A stretch of DNA of 64,000 bases. Source: Microbacterium oxydans (GTDB lineage: Bacteria > Actinomycetota > Actinomycetes > Actinomycetales > Microbacteriaceae). The translations under genes and the position numbers were made by a program. Under the pieces are notes generated by a model. That model was not told where the DNA came from and ran no database searches. It was given only the letters and a program-made list of their open reading frames with translations. Below are positions 35,650-44,558 of this stretch, piece after piece (the stretch's first letter is position 1; the number at the start of each line of letters is the position of its first letter). The DNA lies in the NCBI RefSeq assembly GCF_000956405.1, contig NZ_JYIV01000030.1, positions 1 to 64,000 on the forward strand. The letters run 5' to 3'.

Positions 35650-36489
35650 ATGGACGACATGTACGGTTCCGATGTGCTCGCGGCGGGCTGGCGCGAGCGC
35701 GGCGCGAAGAAGGTGCCTCAGGTCGCGGCGGAGGTGGATCTCGTGGTGGAGGTCGCCGACGACGGCTTCTGCGGGGCTGTCACGCGCGTTCAGGGCGGCA
35801 ACGTCGAGCTGGAGGATCGCGTCGGACGTCGGCGTCTGTTCCCCCTCGGCGGCGGGTTCCTGATCGACGGCGCTCCGGTGCGACTGACCGTCCCCGCCGC
35901 TGCCGACCAGGGACGCAGGCGCACGGCATCCGGATCTTTCGTGGTGGCCGATCAGCGCGCCCGCGTCGCCCTGCCCAGCCGGATCCTCGTCGAGGGCAGG
36001 CACGACGCCGAACTCGTCGAGAAGGTGTGGGGCGCCGACCTGAGAGTCGAGGGCGTGGTCGTCGAGTTCCTTCAGGGCGTCGACCTCCTCGATGACCTGC
36101 TGGCCGCCGAGCCACCCAGTGCGAAGAGACGTTACGGCGTGCTTGTGGACCACCTCGTCCCTGGGTCGAAGGAATCACGCATCGCCGACGCGGTCGCTCG
36201 CGGTCCGCACGGGCGCCATCTGCGCATCGTCGGCCATCCGTTCGTCGACGTCTGGCAGTGCGTGACGCCACGAGCACTCGGGATCGCGAAGTGGCCGGAG
36301 ATCCCGCGCGGCATCGAGTGGAAGGTCGGCATCTGCCGCGCCTTCGGCTGGCCCCATGAGACGCGGGCCGACATCGCGCGCGCGTGGCAGCACATCCTCT
36401 CGAAGGTCACGACCTACCGGGACCTGGAACCGGCGCTGCTGGGCCGGGTCGAGGAGCTCATCGACTTCGTCACCGCCCCGCCGGCCTGA
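35650..36489 (+). CDS. DUF3097 family protein
   Basis: A 279-residue actinobacteria-specific protein with no known function. It begins MDDMYGSDVLAAGWRERG and contains RILVEGRHDAELVEKVWG and HLVPGSKESRIA, which look like a Toprim-like acidic/phosphate region, so a nucleic-acid function is possible but unproved. Followed closely by trmB. Confidence 0.85.
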   Translation: MDDMYGSDVLAAGWRERGAKKVPQVAAEVDLVVEVADDGFCGAVTRVQGGNVELEDRVGRRRLFPLGGGFLIDGAPVRLTVPAAADQGRRRTASGSFVVADQRARVALPSRILVEGRHDAELVEKVWGADLRVEGVVVEFLQGVDLLDDLLAAEPPSAKRRYGVLVDHLVPGSKESRIADAVARGPHGRHLRIVGHPFVDVWQCVTPRALGIAKWPEIPRGIEWKVGICRAFGWPHETRADIARAWQHILSKVTTYRDLEPALLGRVEELIDFVTAPPA

Positions 36490-36530
36490 GCCCGGCGGCG
36501 ACGGGCGCCGGAGCGATGGATGCCGACGGC

Positions 36531-36536
36531 TACCCT
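36531..36536 (+). promoter_or_regulatory. -10 box TACCCT, leaderless trmB
   Basis: TACCCT, six bases, then ATG at 36543. Confidence 0.6.
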
Positions 36537-36542
36537 GGAATC

Positions 36543-37268
36543 ATGCCCGAACCCCGTACCTTCCGAGACGAGCCGGTGTCGTTCGTGCGCCGCAGCGGCC
36601 GGATGTCCGACGCGCAGGAGCGCGCCTTCGCCGAGCTCGGCCCGCACTATCTGCTCGACGTTCCCCGAGACGTCGCGTGGACCTCCGTGCATCCCGAGGC
36701 GCGCCTGGACCCCGCGGCCGAGTACGGGCGCGCCGCTGACCTCTACGTGGAGATCGGCTCGGGCCAGGGACACGCGATCGTCGCCGCGGCATCGTCGCGC
36801 CCCGAAGACGACTTCCTCGCCGTCGAGGTGTTCCGCGCGGGCCTGGCGAGAACCATGCTCGACGCCGACAGGGAGGGCGCCCGCAACCTGCGTGTCGTCG
36901 AGGCGAATGCACCGGAGGTCCTGTCGTCTTTCCTCCCGGAGGCGGCCGCGCGCGAGGTGTGGATCTTCTTCCCCGACCCGTGGCACAAGAAGAAGCACAC
37001 CAAGCGGCGCCTGGTGAGGCCTGGGTTCGGTGAGACCGCGGCGCGAGCGCTTCGTGACGGCGGTCTGCTCAGGCTCGCGACCGACTGGGAGGACTACGCC
37101 TTGCAGATGCGCGATGTGCTCGACGCGGATCCACTGTTCGAGCGCGCGTTCGAGGGGGAGTGGGCAGAGCGATTCGACGGTCGCGTCATGACCGCGTTCG
37201 AGCGCAAGGGCATCGCGAAGGGGCGGGACATCCGCGATCTCGTCTACCGGCGCAGGACCCGCGCGTGA
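36543..37268 (+). CDS. trmB: tRNA (guanine-N7)-methyltransferase
   Basis: A 241-residue SAM-dependent enzyme that methylates G46 in the tRNA variable loop. YVEIGSGQGHAIVAAAS is the SAM-binding motif I; EVWIFFPDPWHKKKHTKRRL is the highly conserved catalytic segment. The ATG at 36543 fits the leaderless rule. Overlaps the next gene by 4 bases (GTGA). Confidence 0.95.
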   Translation: MPEPRTFRDEPVSFVRRSGRMSDAQERAFAELGPHYLLDVPRDVAWTSVHPEARLDPAAEYGRAADLYVEIGSGQGHAIVAAASSRPEDDFLAVEVFRAGLARTMLDADREGARNLRVVEANAPEVLSSFLPEAAAREVWIFFPDPWHKKKHTKRRLVRPGFGETAARALRDGGLLRLATDWEDYALQMRDVLDADPLFERAFEGEWAERFDGRVMTAFERKGIAKGRDIRDLVYRRRTRA

Positions 37269-38122
37269 CAGATGTGCGGCGCGGCACGGCGTCGCGGGCC
37301 GGGTTCCTTCCTGCGCTGCTCGTCTGCGTCGCCGCCCCGGCATTCTTCGTGCTGGAGGTTCCGTGGCTCGGCTGGGCGCTTCTCGCCGCGGGGATCGCGG
37401 TCGCCGGCCTCGTCGAGCACCGTCGCGGTGAGGGTCGTGTCGCACGGCCAGGGGAGCCCCGTGAGCCCTCGCTCACGCGGGATCTCTCCCTGATCGCGAT
37501 CGGGCTCCTGATCGTGAGCGTCATCCCGCTCGCAGCGGAGCTCGACAATCTCGCGATGCTGCGGTTCACGCTCGCCTTGGGTGGCGCGGTCGCGGTGCCC
37601 TACGTGGTCTCGAGGTTCGTCTACCGTGACCGAGCGATCGGCTTCCCATGGCGCACCCACAAGCGTTGGGGGCGGCTGCAATGGGGCTGGCTCGTGGCGG
37701 TGCTCGTCTTGGGCTGGCTGATCCTGCCCTTCTACTTCATCACCAGCGGCGTGTACCAGAACTGGCCTGTCGTGGACACTCCCGACCTCATCGCCCGTCT
37801 GTTCGTCGGGGTCGGAGCCGTGGGCATCTGGGATGAGCTGTTCTTCATCTGCACCGTCTTCGCGCTGCTCCGCCGACACTTCCCCGACCTCGTCGCGAAC
37901 ATCCTGCAGGCGATCGTGTTCGTCTCGTTCCTGTGGGAGCTGGGCTACCGGGAGTGGGGTCCTCTGTTGACGATCCCGTTCGCCCTCCTGCAGGGATACA
38001 TCTTCCTCCGCACGCATTCGCTCGCCTACGTCGTGACGGTGCACCTGCTCTTCGATGCGGTGGTGTTCGCGGTTCTCGTGCACGCGCACAACCCTGGACT
38101 CATCCCGATCTTCCTCGTGTGA
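37265..38122 (+). CDS. CPBP-like intramembrane metalloprotease/immunity-type membrane protein
   Basis: A 285-residue protein with about eight membrane helices. The C-terminal half carries WDELFFICTVFALLRRHFP and later VTVHLLFDAVVF, which fit the EExFFR and HxxxD patterns of the CPBP (Abi) intramembrane peptidase family, although the first Glu is Asp. Such proteins resemble CAAX prenyl proteases and some are bacteriocin-immunity proteins. Start GTG 37265 overlaps trmB. Substrate unknown. Confidence 0.65.
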   Translation: MTDVRRGTASRAGFLPALLVCVAAPAFFVLEVPWLGWALLAAGIAVAGLVEHRRGEGRVARPGEPREPSLTRDLSLIAIGLLIVSVIPLAAELDNLAMLRFTLALGGAVAVPYVVSRFVYRDRAIGFPWRTHKRWGRLQWGWLVAVLVLGWLILPFYFITSGVYQNWPVVDTPDLIARLFVGVGAVGIWDELFFICTVFALLRRHFPDLVANILQAIVFVSFLWELGYREWGPLLTIPFALLQGYIFLRTHSLAYVVTVHLLFDAVVFAVLVHAHNPGLIPIFLV

Positions 38123-38189
38123 CGGGAGCGTCGATGACGCCGAGGCGGCGCGGCTTGCTCCCGGCCCTCGGGAACGGAAGAATCAGCCC

Positions 38190-38582
38190 ATGCTCATCGT
38201 CGGTCTCGTCCTCGCCGCCGCAGCTGCGGCCTTCCACGTGTTCATCTTCGCGCTCGAGTCGTTGCGGTGGACCGAGCCCGAGACGAGGAAGATCTTCGGC
38301 GTCGCCAGCGAGGCCGACGCCGTCACCATGAAGCAGCTGGCCTTCAACCAGGGTTTCTATAACCTCTTCCTCGCCCTGACCGCCCTGCTCGGCATCGGTT
38401 TCGTGATCGTCGGTGCCGAGACGACGGGGCTCACGCTCGTCTTCGCCGGAACCGGGATGATGCTGGCCGCCGCGCTCGTGCTCGTGCTCTCCGACCGCAC
38501 GAAGGTGCGTGCTGCAGCGATGCAGGGCACTCTGCCGTTGCTGGCCGTCGTGGCCACAGCGATCGGTATCGCGATCCGGTGA
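38190..38582 (+). CDS. DUF1304 family membrane protein
   Basis: A 130-residue, four-helix small membrane protein. IFALESLRWTEPETRKIFG and QLAFNQGFYNLFLALTALLG are hallmark segments of DUF1304. Function unknown. The 67-base gap before it contains only a loose inverted repeat (CGGGAGC with GCTCCCG); no clear ribosome site is visible. Confidence 0.88.
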   Translation: MLIVGLVLAAAAAAFHVFIFALESLRWTEPETRKIFGVASEADAVTMKQLAFNQGFYNLFLALTALLGIGFVIVGAETTGLTLVFAGTGMMLAAALVLVLSDRTKVRAAAMQGTLPLLAVVATAIGIAIR

Positions 38583-38627
38583 CGTCCGAGGGATGACATC
38601 CGCGTCGGCACCGGTCACACTCGTTGC

Positions 38628-39701
38628 ATGGCCGACTGGGTGCTGCACGTGGACATGGATCAGTTCATCGCCGCGGTCGAGGTGCTGCGCAGACCGGAGC
38701 TGGCCGGTCGCCCGGTGATCGTGGGTGGACGCGGCGATCCCACCGAGCGGGCGGTGGTGTCGACTGCGTCCTACGAAGCCCGTGCGTTCGGCATCGGCTC
38801 GGGCATGCCGCTGAAGATCGCCGCGCGGAAGGCGCCGGACGATGCCGTGTTCCTCCCGGTCGATCGCGAAGCCTACGCACTGGCGTCCGACGAGGTCATG
38901 GCGGCTCTCCGTGCGGTGCCGGACGTCGTGCTCGAGGTGGTGGGATGGGACGAGTGCTTTCTCGGCGTGCAGACGGACTCTCCCGAGACGGTGGCCTCGT
39001 CCGCGCAGGAGGCGGTGTTCGAGGCGACACGGCTGCACTGCTCCGTGGGAATCGGGGACAATAAGGTCCGAGCGAAGATCGCCACGGAGTTCGGCAAGCC
39101 CGGCGGCGTCTTCCGCCTCACCGCCGACAACTGGTTCGAGGTGATGGGGGACAAGCCGACGCGCGACCTGTGGGGTGTCGGGCCGAAGGTGCAGAAACGT
39201 CTGGCGGCCCATGGCATCTCGACCGTGCGTGATCTCGCCGATGCCGATGAGCAGACCCTCGTGACGGAGTTCGGTCCGCGGATGGGCGTCTGGTATCACG
39301 GACTGGGCTCCGGGATCGGTCCGAGCACCGTCGACGACAAGCCGTGGGTCGCCCGGAGCCACAGTCGCGAGACGACCTATCAGGAGAACCTCACGACCGC
39401 GGCGCAGATCGACGCGGCGGTCCGCGATCTCGCCGCCCATGCGTTCGACGACTGCGCGGCAGAGGGGCGACCGGTCGTCCGAGTGCACCTCAAGGTGCGA
39501 TACGCCCCGTTCGAGACCAAGACCTTCGGCCGCAAGCTCTCCACACCGACCACGGACCGTCAGGAGTTCGTCACGGCTGCCGCCGCGCTCGCCGAAGCAC
39601 TCGACCCGCAGCGCGAGGTGCGGCTGCTCGGTGTCCGTGCGGAGATGACAGCACCGGAGGACGACGGCGTCGAGCGCACGCCGGTGCGGGGGAGAATCTG
39701 A
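38628..39701 (+). CDS. dinB: Y-family DNA polymerase, DinB2-like, with Ile at the steric gate
   Basis: A 357-residue translesion polymerase. Catalytic carboxylates are in HVDMDQF (Asp9, Asp11) and in VVGWDECFLG (Asp and Glu). The region SYEARAFGIGSGMPLKIAARK is the finger motif and GIGDNKVRAKIATEFGKPGG is the thumb entry. Residue 14 is Ile (codon 38667-38669) where E. coli DinB has the steric-gate Phe13 that blocks ribonucleotides. The segment VIVGGRGDPTERAVVSTASY resembles mycobacterial DinB2, which has Leu14 there and is known to use ribonucleotides. I therefore expect weak sugar discrimination. CACACT lies six bases before the ATG, a weak leaderless -10. Confidence 0.92.
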   Translation: MADWVLHVDMDQFIAAVEVLRRPELAGRPVIVGGRGDPTERAVVSTASYEARAFGIGSGMPLKIAARKAPDDAVFLPVDREAYALASDEVMAALRAVPDVVLEVVGWDECFLGVQTDSPETVASSAQEAVFEATRLHCSVGIGDNKVRAKIATEFGKPGGVFRLTADNWFEVMGDKPTRDLWGVGPKVQKRLAAHGISTVRDLADADEQTLVTEFGPRMGVWYHGLGSGIGPSTVDDKPWVARSHSRETTYQENLTTAAQIDAAVRDLAAHAFDDCAAEGRPVVRVHLKVRYAPFETKTFGRKLSTPTTDRQEFVTAAAALAEALDPQREVRLLGVRAEMTAPEDDGVERTPVRGRI

Positions 39702-39707
39702 CCCCCG

Positions 39708-39724
39708 GCGCGACGAGGTCGCGC
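39708..39724. terminator. Weak hairpin between dinB and ridA-like gene
   Basis: Arms GCGCGAC and GTCGCGC (7 bp) with a three-base loop, in the 32-base gap of two convergent genes. Confidence 0.35.
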
Positions 39725-39733
39725 GTCGCCGGA

Positions 39734-40135
39734 TCAGGGCCGGAGCACAGCCGCGACGGCACTCACCTCGATCAGGGCGCCGGGGACTCCGAGGCCCGCC
39801 ACGAGCGCTGCGGTGACGAGGGGCGGGGCGCCTTCCCGTGCCAGCCGCGAGGCGACCGCGCCGTAGGCCGCGCGCAGATCCGCGTCCTGGTGGATCAGCA
39901 CGGTCCAGCTGATCACATCGTCGAGGCCGGCGCCGACGGACTCGAGCGCGACCCTGGCATTCTCGACGGCGCGTGCCGACTGCTCGCCGGCATCGCTCGA
40001 GACGATGGCTCCGGAGGCGTCGACACCGTTCTGCCCGCCGACGTAGATCGTCGTCGCTCCCGGCGGCACGACGGCCACATGGCTGAACGCGGGGCTCACG
40101 ACGAGCCCCTCCGGCTGCGTGAGTGTGATGTCCAT
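39734..40135 (-). CDS. RidA family protein
   Basis: A 133-residue YjgF/YER057c/UK114-type protein. YVGGQNGVDASGAIVSSDAG and the C-terminal LGVPGALIEVSAVAAV match the fold. The catalytic Arg that in true RidA occupies the GxxAR-type position near the C-terminus is not evident, so enamine deaminase activity is uncertain. The ATG at 40135 has CAGAGT six bases upstream. It follows the quinone reductase on the same strand and may share its regulation. Confidence 0.82.
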   Translation of the reverse strand: MDITLTQPEGLVVSPAFSHVAVVPPGATTIYVGGQNGVDASGAIVSSDAGEQSARAVENARVALESVGAGLDDVISWTVLIHQDADLRAAYGAVASRLAREGAPPLVTAALVAGLGVPGALIEVSAVAAVLRP

Positions 40136-40188
40136 GGAGATACTCTGCTCCGGGCCGCCGACATTCGAAAGCCCCTGGTGAGTCGGGC

Positions 40189-41166
40189 TCAGAAGCGCAG
40201 CAGCACCTTGCCGACACGACCCGGTGTGTCGCTGGCTCGCACGGCTGCGCTGATGTCGGCAGCGTCGAAGGTGCCGGCCACCGGTAGTGTCAGGCTGCCG
40301 TCGGTGAGGCGCTGGAAGAGTTCGCCGAACAGTGCGCTGCGGGTGGTCTGATCGAGGCCCGGGATCACCTTGCTGCCCCAGAAGCCCTTCACCGTGGCCT
40401 GCTTGAAGATCACGTCGGAGGAGGCGATCTCCATGGTGGGGGAGTCCATCGCGCCGAATGCGACCAGAGTGCCGCCTTCCGCGAGCAGCGAGAGCACCTG
40501 CCCGGCGGATGCGCCACCTACGGAGTCGACGCCGGCAGCGATCGGTGCACCTCCGGTGAGGGCTTCGACCTGCTCCTTCCAATCGGGCTGATCGGTCGCG
40601 ACGATCCTGTCGATGCCTTGTGCGCGGAGCTCGTCGACCCCTGCGGTGCGACGCACCAGGCCGACGACGTTCACTCCCCGTGCCGAGCCGAGCTGCGCGA
40701 GCATACGTCCGACGGCTCCGTTCGCGGCGTTCTGCACGATCCAGGCGCCGGGCTGCACATCCAGGAAGTCGAGCAGCGTGATCGCGCTGAACGGCATCGA
40801 GACCAGCTGTGCCGCCGTCTCATCCGGAAGGCCGTCGGGGATCGGAACGAGCCCGGCGGCATTCGTCACGATGTACTCGGCCCAGGCGCCGAAGGTGCCG
40901 CCGGTGGCGACGCGCTGGCCGACTTCGAGGTGCTCGACTCCTGCGCCGAGCGCGTCGACGACGCCGAGAGCCTCGGTTCCCGATGCGGCGGGGAGCTCGG
41001 GTTTGAAGCCGTACGTGCCACGGACGGTCCACAGGTCGTGGTTGTGGATGGGGGAGAGCACGACCCGCAGGCGGACCTGGCCTTCGCCCGGTTCCGGCAG
41101 CGGGCGGTCTTCGACCCGGAGGACTTCCTCCGGAGCTCCGAAGGTGGGGTGGATGAGTGCACGCAT
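40189..41166 (-). CDS. Zinc-independent quinone oxidoreductase (MDR family)
   Basis: A 325-residue medium-chain reductase. GTEALGVVDALGAGVEHLEVGQ is the catalytic-domain turn, VQNAANGAVGRMLAQLGSARG the NADPH-binding region with AANGAVG. Structural zinc cysteines are absent, as in quinone and enoyl-thioester reductases. It is directly downstream of the MarR gene (29-base gap) on the same strand, the usual arrangement of a regulator with the enzyme it controls. Confidence 0.88.
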   Translation of the reverse strand: MRALIHPTFGAPEEVLRVEDRPLPEPGEGQVRLRVVLSPIHNHDLWTVRGTYGFKPELPAASGTEALGVVDALGAGVEHLEVGQRVATGGTFGAWAEYIVTNAAGLVPIPDGLPDETAAQLVSMPFSAITLLDFLDVQPGAWIVQNAANGAVGRMLAQLGSARGVNVVGLVRRTAGVDELRAQGIDRIVATDQPDWKEQVEALTGGAPIAAGVDSVGGASAGQVLSLLAEGGTLVAFGAMDSPTMEIASSDVIFKQATVKGFWGSKVIPGLDQTTRSALFGELFQRLTDGSLTLPVAGTFDAADISAAVRASDTPGRVGKVLLRF

Positions 41167-41195
41167 GGCGATTCCGTTCTCTCTCTGGGGTGTGA

Positions 41196-41660
41196 TCAGT
41201 GGTGGTCGCCCTGGTGGGCGTCGGCGAGCTCGGTCGTGGTCGTCTGGAGACGTTCGGTGATGTCGTGCAGTTCGGCGACGAGCCGCCTGCGGGTCTCGTC
41301 ATCCTGCAGCCCGGAGATCGACGCGATGGTGGTGTGGATGGGCGCCACCTCGGATCGCAGCTGCTGCCCCTTGTCGGTGAGCGTCACGGTCACCACGCGC
41401 TCGTCGTCACGGCTGCGGGTCCTGGTCACGAGGCCGGCCTGTTCCAGCCGCCGCACGAGCGGGGACAGCGTGCCGGAATCCAGGCGCATCACCTCGCCCA
41501 GAGATCCGATGGTCTGATCGCCGTCGAGCCAGAGCGCGGCGAGCACGAGGTACTGCGGATAGGTCAGCCCCCACGGGGCGAGCAGTTTCCGGTAGGCCTG
41601 CGTCGTGGCACGTGCGGCCGAGTACAGGGAGAAGCACAGCATCTCGTCGGTCAAGGGCAC
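41196..41660 (-). CDS. MarR family regulator, OhrR-like with reactive Cys
   Basis: A 154-residue winged-helix repressor. MLCFSLYSAARATTQAYR at the N-terminus matches OhrR, whose Cys at this place (Cys9 here) is the peroxide sensor. PQYLVLAALWLDGDQTIGSL and LVRRLEQAGLVTRTRSRDDER are the helix-turn-helix and wing. I chose the GTG at 41660 because CATGCT lies six bases upstream; a TTG at 41666 gives two more residues. It probably represses the quinone reductase in response to oxidants or electrophiles. Confidence 0.88.
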   Translation of the reverse strand: MPLTDEMLCFSLYSAARATTQAYRKLLAPWGLTYPQYLVLAALWLDGDQTIGSLGEVMRLDSGTLSPLVRRLEQAGLVTRTRSRDDERVVTVTLTDKGQQLRSEVAPIHTTIASISGLQDDETRRRLVAELHDITERLQTTTTELADAHQGDHH

Positions 41661-41685
41661 GATCAAAGCATGTCACGCGATTCGA

Positions 41686-41695
41686 TTGTGCACAA
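41686..41695. promoter_or_regulatory. MarR operator candidate TTGTGCACAA
   Basis: A perfect 10-bp palindrome 26 bases before the marR start, with flanking ATTG and CAAT outside. Its place next to the predicted -10 is where an autorepressor would bind. Confidence 0.5.
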
Positions 41696-41746
41696 CGCAA
41701 TGGTCGGTGCGACCCCGTACGGGCGCGCACCGATGTCGCCGGGAGT

Positions 41747-41758
41747 TCACCAGGGTGA
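41747..41758. promoter_or_regulatory. TCACC-AG-GGTGA palindrome, variant of the cluster motif
   Basis: A 12-base palindrome centred 80 bases before the first SulP gene. It shares CACCAGGG-TGA with the longer dyads at 52.8 and 55.0 kb but has a shorter spacer, so it is a weaker candidate. Confidence 0.35.
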
Positions 41759-41831
41759 GCCGATCGTGCGATAGCTCGATCCGTGCACCACCCGGCAGTA
41801 CGCTTCTGACGACCGGAGGACGGAGAAGCGG

Positions 41832-43466
41832 ATGACCGCGACGAGAAGACCCCCATGGCTGTTCAGCACGGTCGAGGGGTACCGCCGCGAGTGGGTGCTC
41901 CGTGACATCGTCGCAGGCCTGTCCGCTGGAGCTGTCGTGATCCCGCAGGGGATGGCGTATGCGACGATCGCCAACCTCCCCGTGCAGGTCGGTCTCTACA
42001 CCTGCATCCTGCCGATGCTGGTCTATGCGTTCCTCGGCGGAAGCCGCGCCATGAGTGTGTCGACGACCTCGACGATCGCGACCCTCACCGCGACGACCCT
42101 GGTGTCCGTGGGAGTCGCCGCGGGATCCGACGACGCGATCGGGTCGCTCATGATGCTGACGCTGCTCGTGGGTGTGGTCCTGCTCCTCGCTCGGCTCTGT
42201 CGCCTCGGCTCGCTCGTGGAGAACATCAGCGGAGCCACTGTTCTCGGCTTGAAGATCGGTGTCGGCGCGACGGTCGCCGTCGGACAGCTGCCGAAGCTGC
42301 TGGGCGAGAGCTACAACTTCTCCGGTCATGGATTCCTCAGGTCGCTCGGTGCGGTGGCACAGGCCTTCGACAGCGTGAACTGGCCGACGGTCGCGCTGTC
42401 TGCCGGCTCGATCCTCGTGATCGTCGTGCTCAAGCGGTTCGCTCAGCGTGTGCCGGGCACACTCGTCGTGGTGGTCGCCGGGATCCTCCTGGTCGCCCTC
42501 GCCGGTCTGGATCGCTACGGCGTCGACCTCATCGCCCCGGTGCCGAGCGGGCTCCCCGTTCCGGGCGTGCCCGACTTCTCGCAGACGGTCGTCCTCGTGC
42601 CCGGCGCCCTCGCCATCGCCGTGATGGCGTTCCTGGAGTCCGCGGCCGTCGCGCGCAGTCTGCGGGCGGCGAGCGAACCTCAGATCGACAGCGACCAGGA
42701 GCTGTTCGCGACCGGCGCGGCGAACACGGTCGGCGCGTTCTTCGGCACGATGCCAGCCGCGGGAGGCTTCTCGCAGAGCGCGGTGAACCAGAGTGCGGGG
42801 GCGCGCTCCCAGGTGGCGACCCTGGTCACCGTGGTGCTCGCCGTCCTCGTCGCGCTCTTCCTGGGTCCTGTGCTCAGCCTGCTGCCGGAGGCGACGCTGG
42901 CTGCGATGGTGTTCGTCGCCGTCGCGGGGCTCATCAACATTCCCGAGCTCGTGCGGTGGGCGCGGATCAGTCCCGTGGACTTCTGGATCGCCCTGGCGGT
43001 GGCGATCCTCGGACTCACTGCCGGCCTCCTCCCGGCCGTGGCGGTCGGGGTGGTCGTGACGCTGATCCTGGTGCTTCGTGAAATCAACGTTCCAAAGGTG
43101 ACGGTCGACGAGCGGGTCGGTGACGCACTGGGGCTTCGACTCGAACGAGGACTGTACACGGCGAACGCCATGGCGAACGAGAGGGAGATCCTCGCGCAGG
43201 TCGGCGACCAGGGGCAACCGGTCCGCGCGCTCGTGCTCGGCCTGACGCAGCAGGAGGTGATGACGATCACGGTCATCGACGCCCTGGAGAACCTCGACGG
43301 CGAGCTGGCTCAACTCGGCGTCGTGCTGCACATCGCGGGTCTTCCCCCGCGGGCGGCCGCAGTCGCACGGCGGACGCCCTGGTTCCTCGGGCTCGAGTCC
43401 CAGGGTCGCGTGCACGGATCCGTGCATGACGGTGTCGTGGCCGCGGAACAGGGAGCCCGTAAGTAG
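41832..43466 (+). CDS. SulP family anion transporter
   Basis: A 544-residue sulfate/bicarbonate-type permease with about 11-12 helices; SAGAVVIPQGMAYATIANLP is the SulP signature and PAAGGFSQSAVNQSAGARS lies in the second half of the transport core. The C-terminal cytoplasmic part is STAS-like but degenerate. GGAG lies upstream of the ATG at 41832. Substrate may be sulfate, bicarbonate or another anion. Followed after 17 bases by a FUSC-type gene. Confidence 0.9.
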   Translation: MTATRRPPWLFSTVEGYRREWVLRDIVAGLSAGAVVIPQGMAYATIANLPVQVGLYTCILPMLVYAFLGGSRAMSVSTTSTIATLTATTLVSVGVAAGSDDAIGSLMMLTLLVGVVLLLARLCRLGSLVENISGATVLGLKIGVGATVAVGQLPKLLGESYNFSGHGFLRSLGAVAQAFDSVNWPTVALSAGSILVIVVLKRFAQRVPGTLVVVVAGILLVALAGLDRYGVDLIAPVPSGLPVPGVPDFSQTVVLVPGALAIAVMAFLESAAVARSLRAASEPQIDSDQELFATGAANTVGAFFGTMPAAGGFSQSAVNQSAGARSQVATLVTVVLAVLVALFLGPVLSLLPEATLAAMVFVAVAGLINIPELVRWARISPVDFWIALAVAILGLTAGLLPAVAVGVVVTLILVLREINVPKVTVDERVGDALGLRLERGLYTANAMANEREILAQVGDQGQPVRALVLGLTQQEVMTITVIDALENLDGELAQLGVVLHIAGLPPRAAAVARRTPWFLGLESQGRVHGSVHDGVVAAEQGARK

Positions 43467-43483
43467 GGCTGACGGAGAGACGG

Positions 43484-44461
43484 ATGGGTGACGGTGCCGG
43501 GTTGACGTGGCGGTGGTCGAGGTTCGGCCTCGGCCTGCTGTTCGCCGCGCCGGCGATGCTCGTCGCTCCCTTCCATCCGACGCTCGGTGTCGCGCTCGGG
43601 ATCGGCGTGATACCCGCCGCCGCCTTCGGCCTCCCGCCACGCAGGAGAGCGCGCACCACGATCCCCGTCGTCGGTACCCTCAGCGCGATCGGCCTGCTTC
43701 TCGGAGCGCTGCTGACGGAATGGCCCGTGGTCGCCGTCGTCGCGGTGTTCGGACTTGCGATCGTCGCGAGCCTCAACGCCCCGCGGGGTCGCATCGGACA
43801 GTTGATCCTCGTTCTGGTGCTGCCGATGATGGGGATCGGGCTGAGCTTCTCGTGGTCATCGTCGACAGGAGCATTCGCCGCCTGCATCGCCGGCGGCTCC
43901 GTGTACGCGTGGCTGGTCTCCTTGCTCTGGCCCGAGCGCGATGAGCGGGCGCGGGCCGCGAGCCCTCTGCCTCGTGGGCGCGCCCTCTGGATCTACGGGA
44001 TCCTGCTGGGTATGGCCGCGGCGCTGGCGGCTTCGATCGGGTTCGTCCTCGATCTCGAGCATGTGGGGTGGGCGACGGGCGCGGTGCTCCTCGTCATGCG
44101 TCCGGTCAGAGGGCAGCTGATCGCGCGCAGTATCGGCCGCGCAACCTCTGTGTTGATCGGAGCCTTCGCGGCAGCGGGTCTCGCCGTCCTCGCGCCGGGC
44201 GGTCTCGTCACCGGTCTCGTGGTTGGAGCGGTCGTCGGATGCACCTGCGCCATCCAAGAGAGCAGATGGTACGTGGTCCCCGGCTTCACGACGTTCCTCG
44301 CGCTGACGTTGATCATGTCGACTTCGCCGGAATCCCCGGGGGAGCGATTCGCTGAGCGCGCGCTGGAGACGCTCCTCGGGGTGGCTCTCGCTGTGCTCTT
44401 CGGTGCCGTGCTGCCCTCGGTGGTCGGCTTCATCCAGCAGCGGCGATCTGTCACCCGTTGA
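43484..44461 (+). CDS. FUSC-like membrane protein
   Basis: A 325-residue protein with about ten membrane helices in two halves. The repeat TGAVLLVMRPVRGQLIARSIG is the conserved region of the FUSC/aromatic-acid-exporter group (YccS/AaeB-like). These proteins export aromatic acids or related organic anions, but the substrate is unknown here. GGAGAGA precedes the ATG; the gene is co-transcribed with SulP. Confidence 0.72.
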   Translation: MGDGAGLTWRWSRFGLGLLFAAPAMLVAPFHPTLGVALGIGVIPAAAFGLPPRRRARTTIPVVGTLSAIGLLLGALLTEWPVVAVVAVFGLAIVASLNAPRGRIGQLILVLVLPMMGIGLSFSWSSSTGAFAACIAGGSVYAWLVSLLWPERDERARAASPLPRGRALWIYGILLGMAAALAASIGFVLDLEHVGWATGAVLLVMRPVRGQLIARSIGRATSVLIGAFAAAGLAVLAPGGLVTGLVVGAVVGCTCAIQESRWYVVPGFTTFLALTLIMSTSPESPGERFAERALETLLGVALAVLFGAVLPSVVGFIQQRRSVTR

Positions 44462-44558
44462 GGGTCTTGGACGAAAGTCGCTTGATGTGCGCGCTCCCAT
44501 GGTGGGATACTTCGAGAAGGGGAGAAAGTAGTATCTAACATCTTACCGGGGGGTATTG

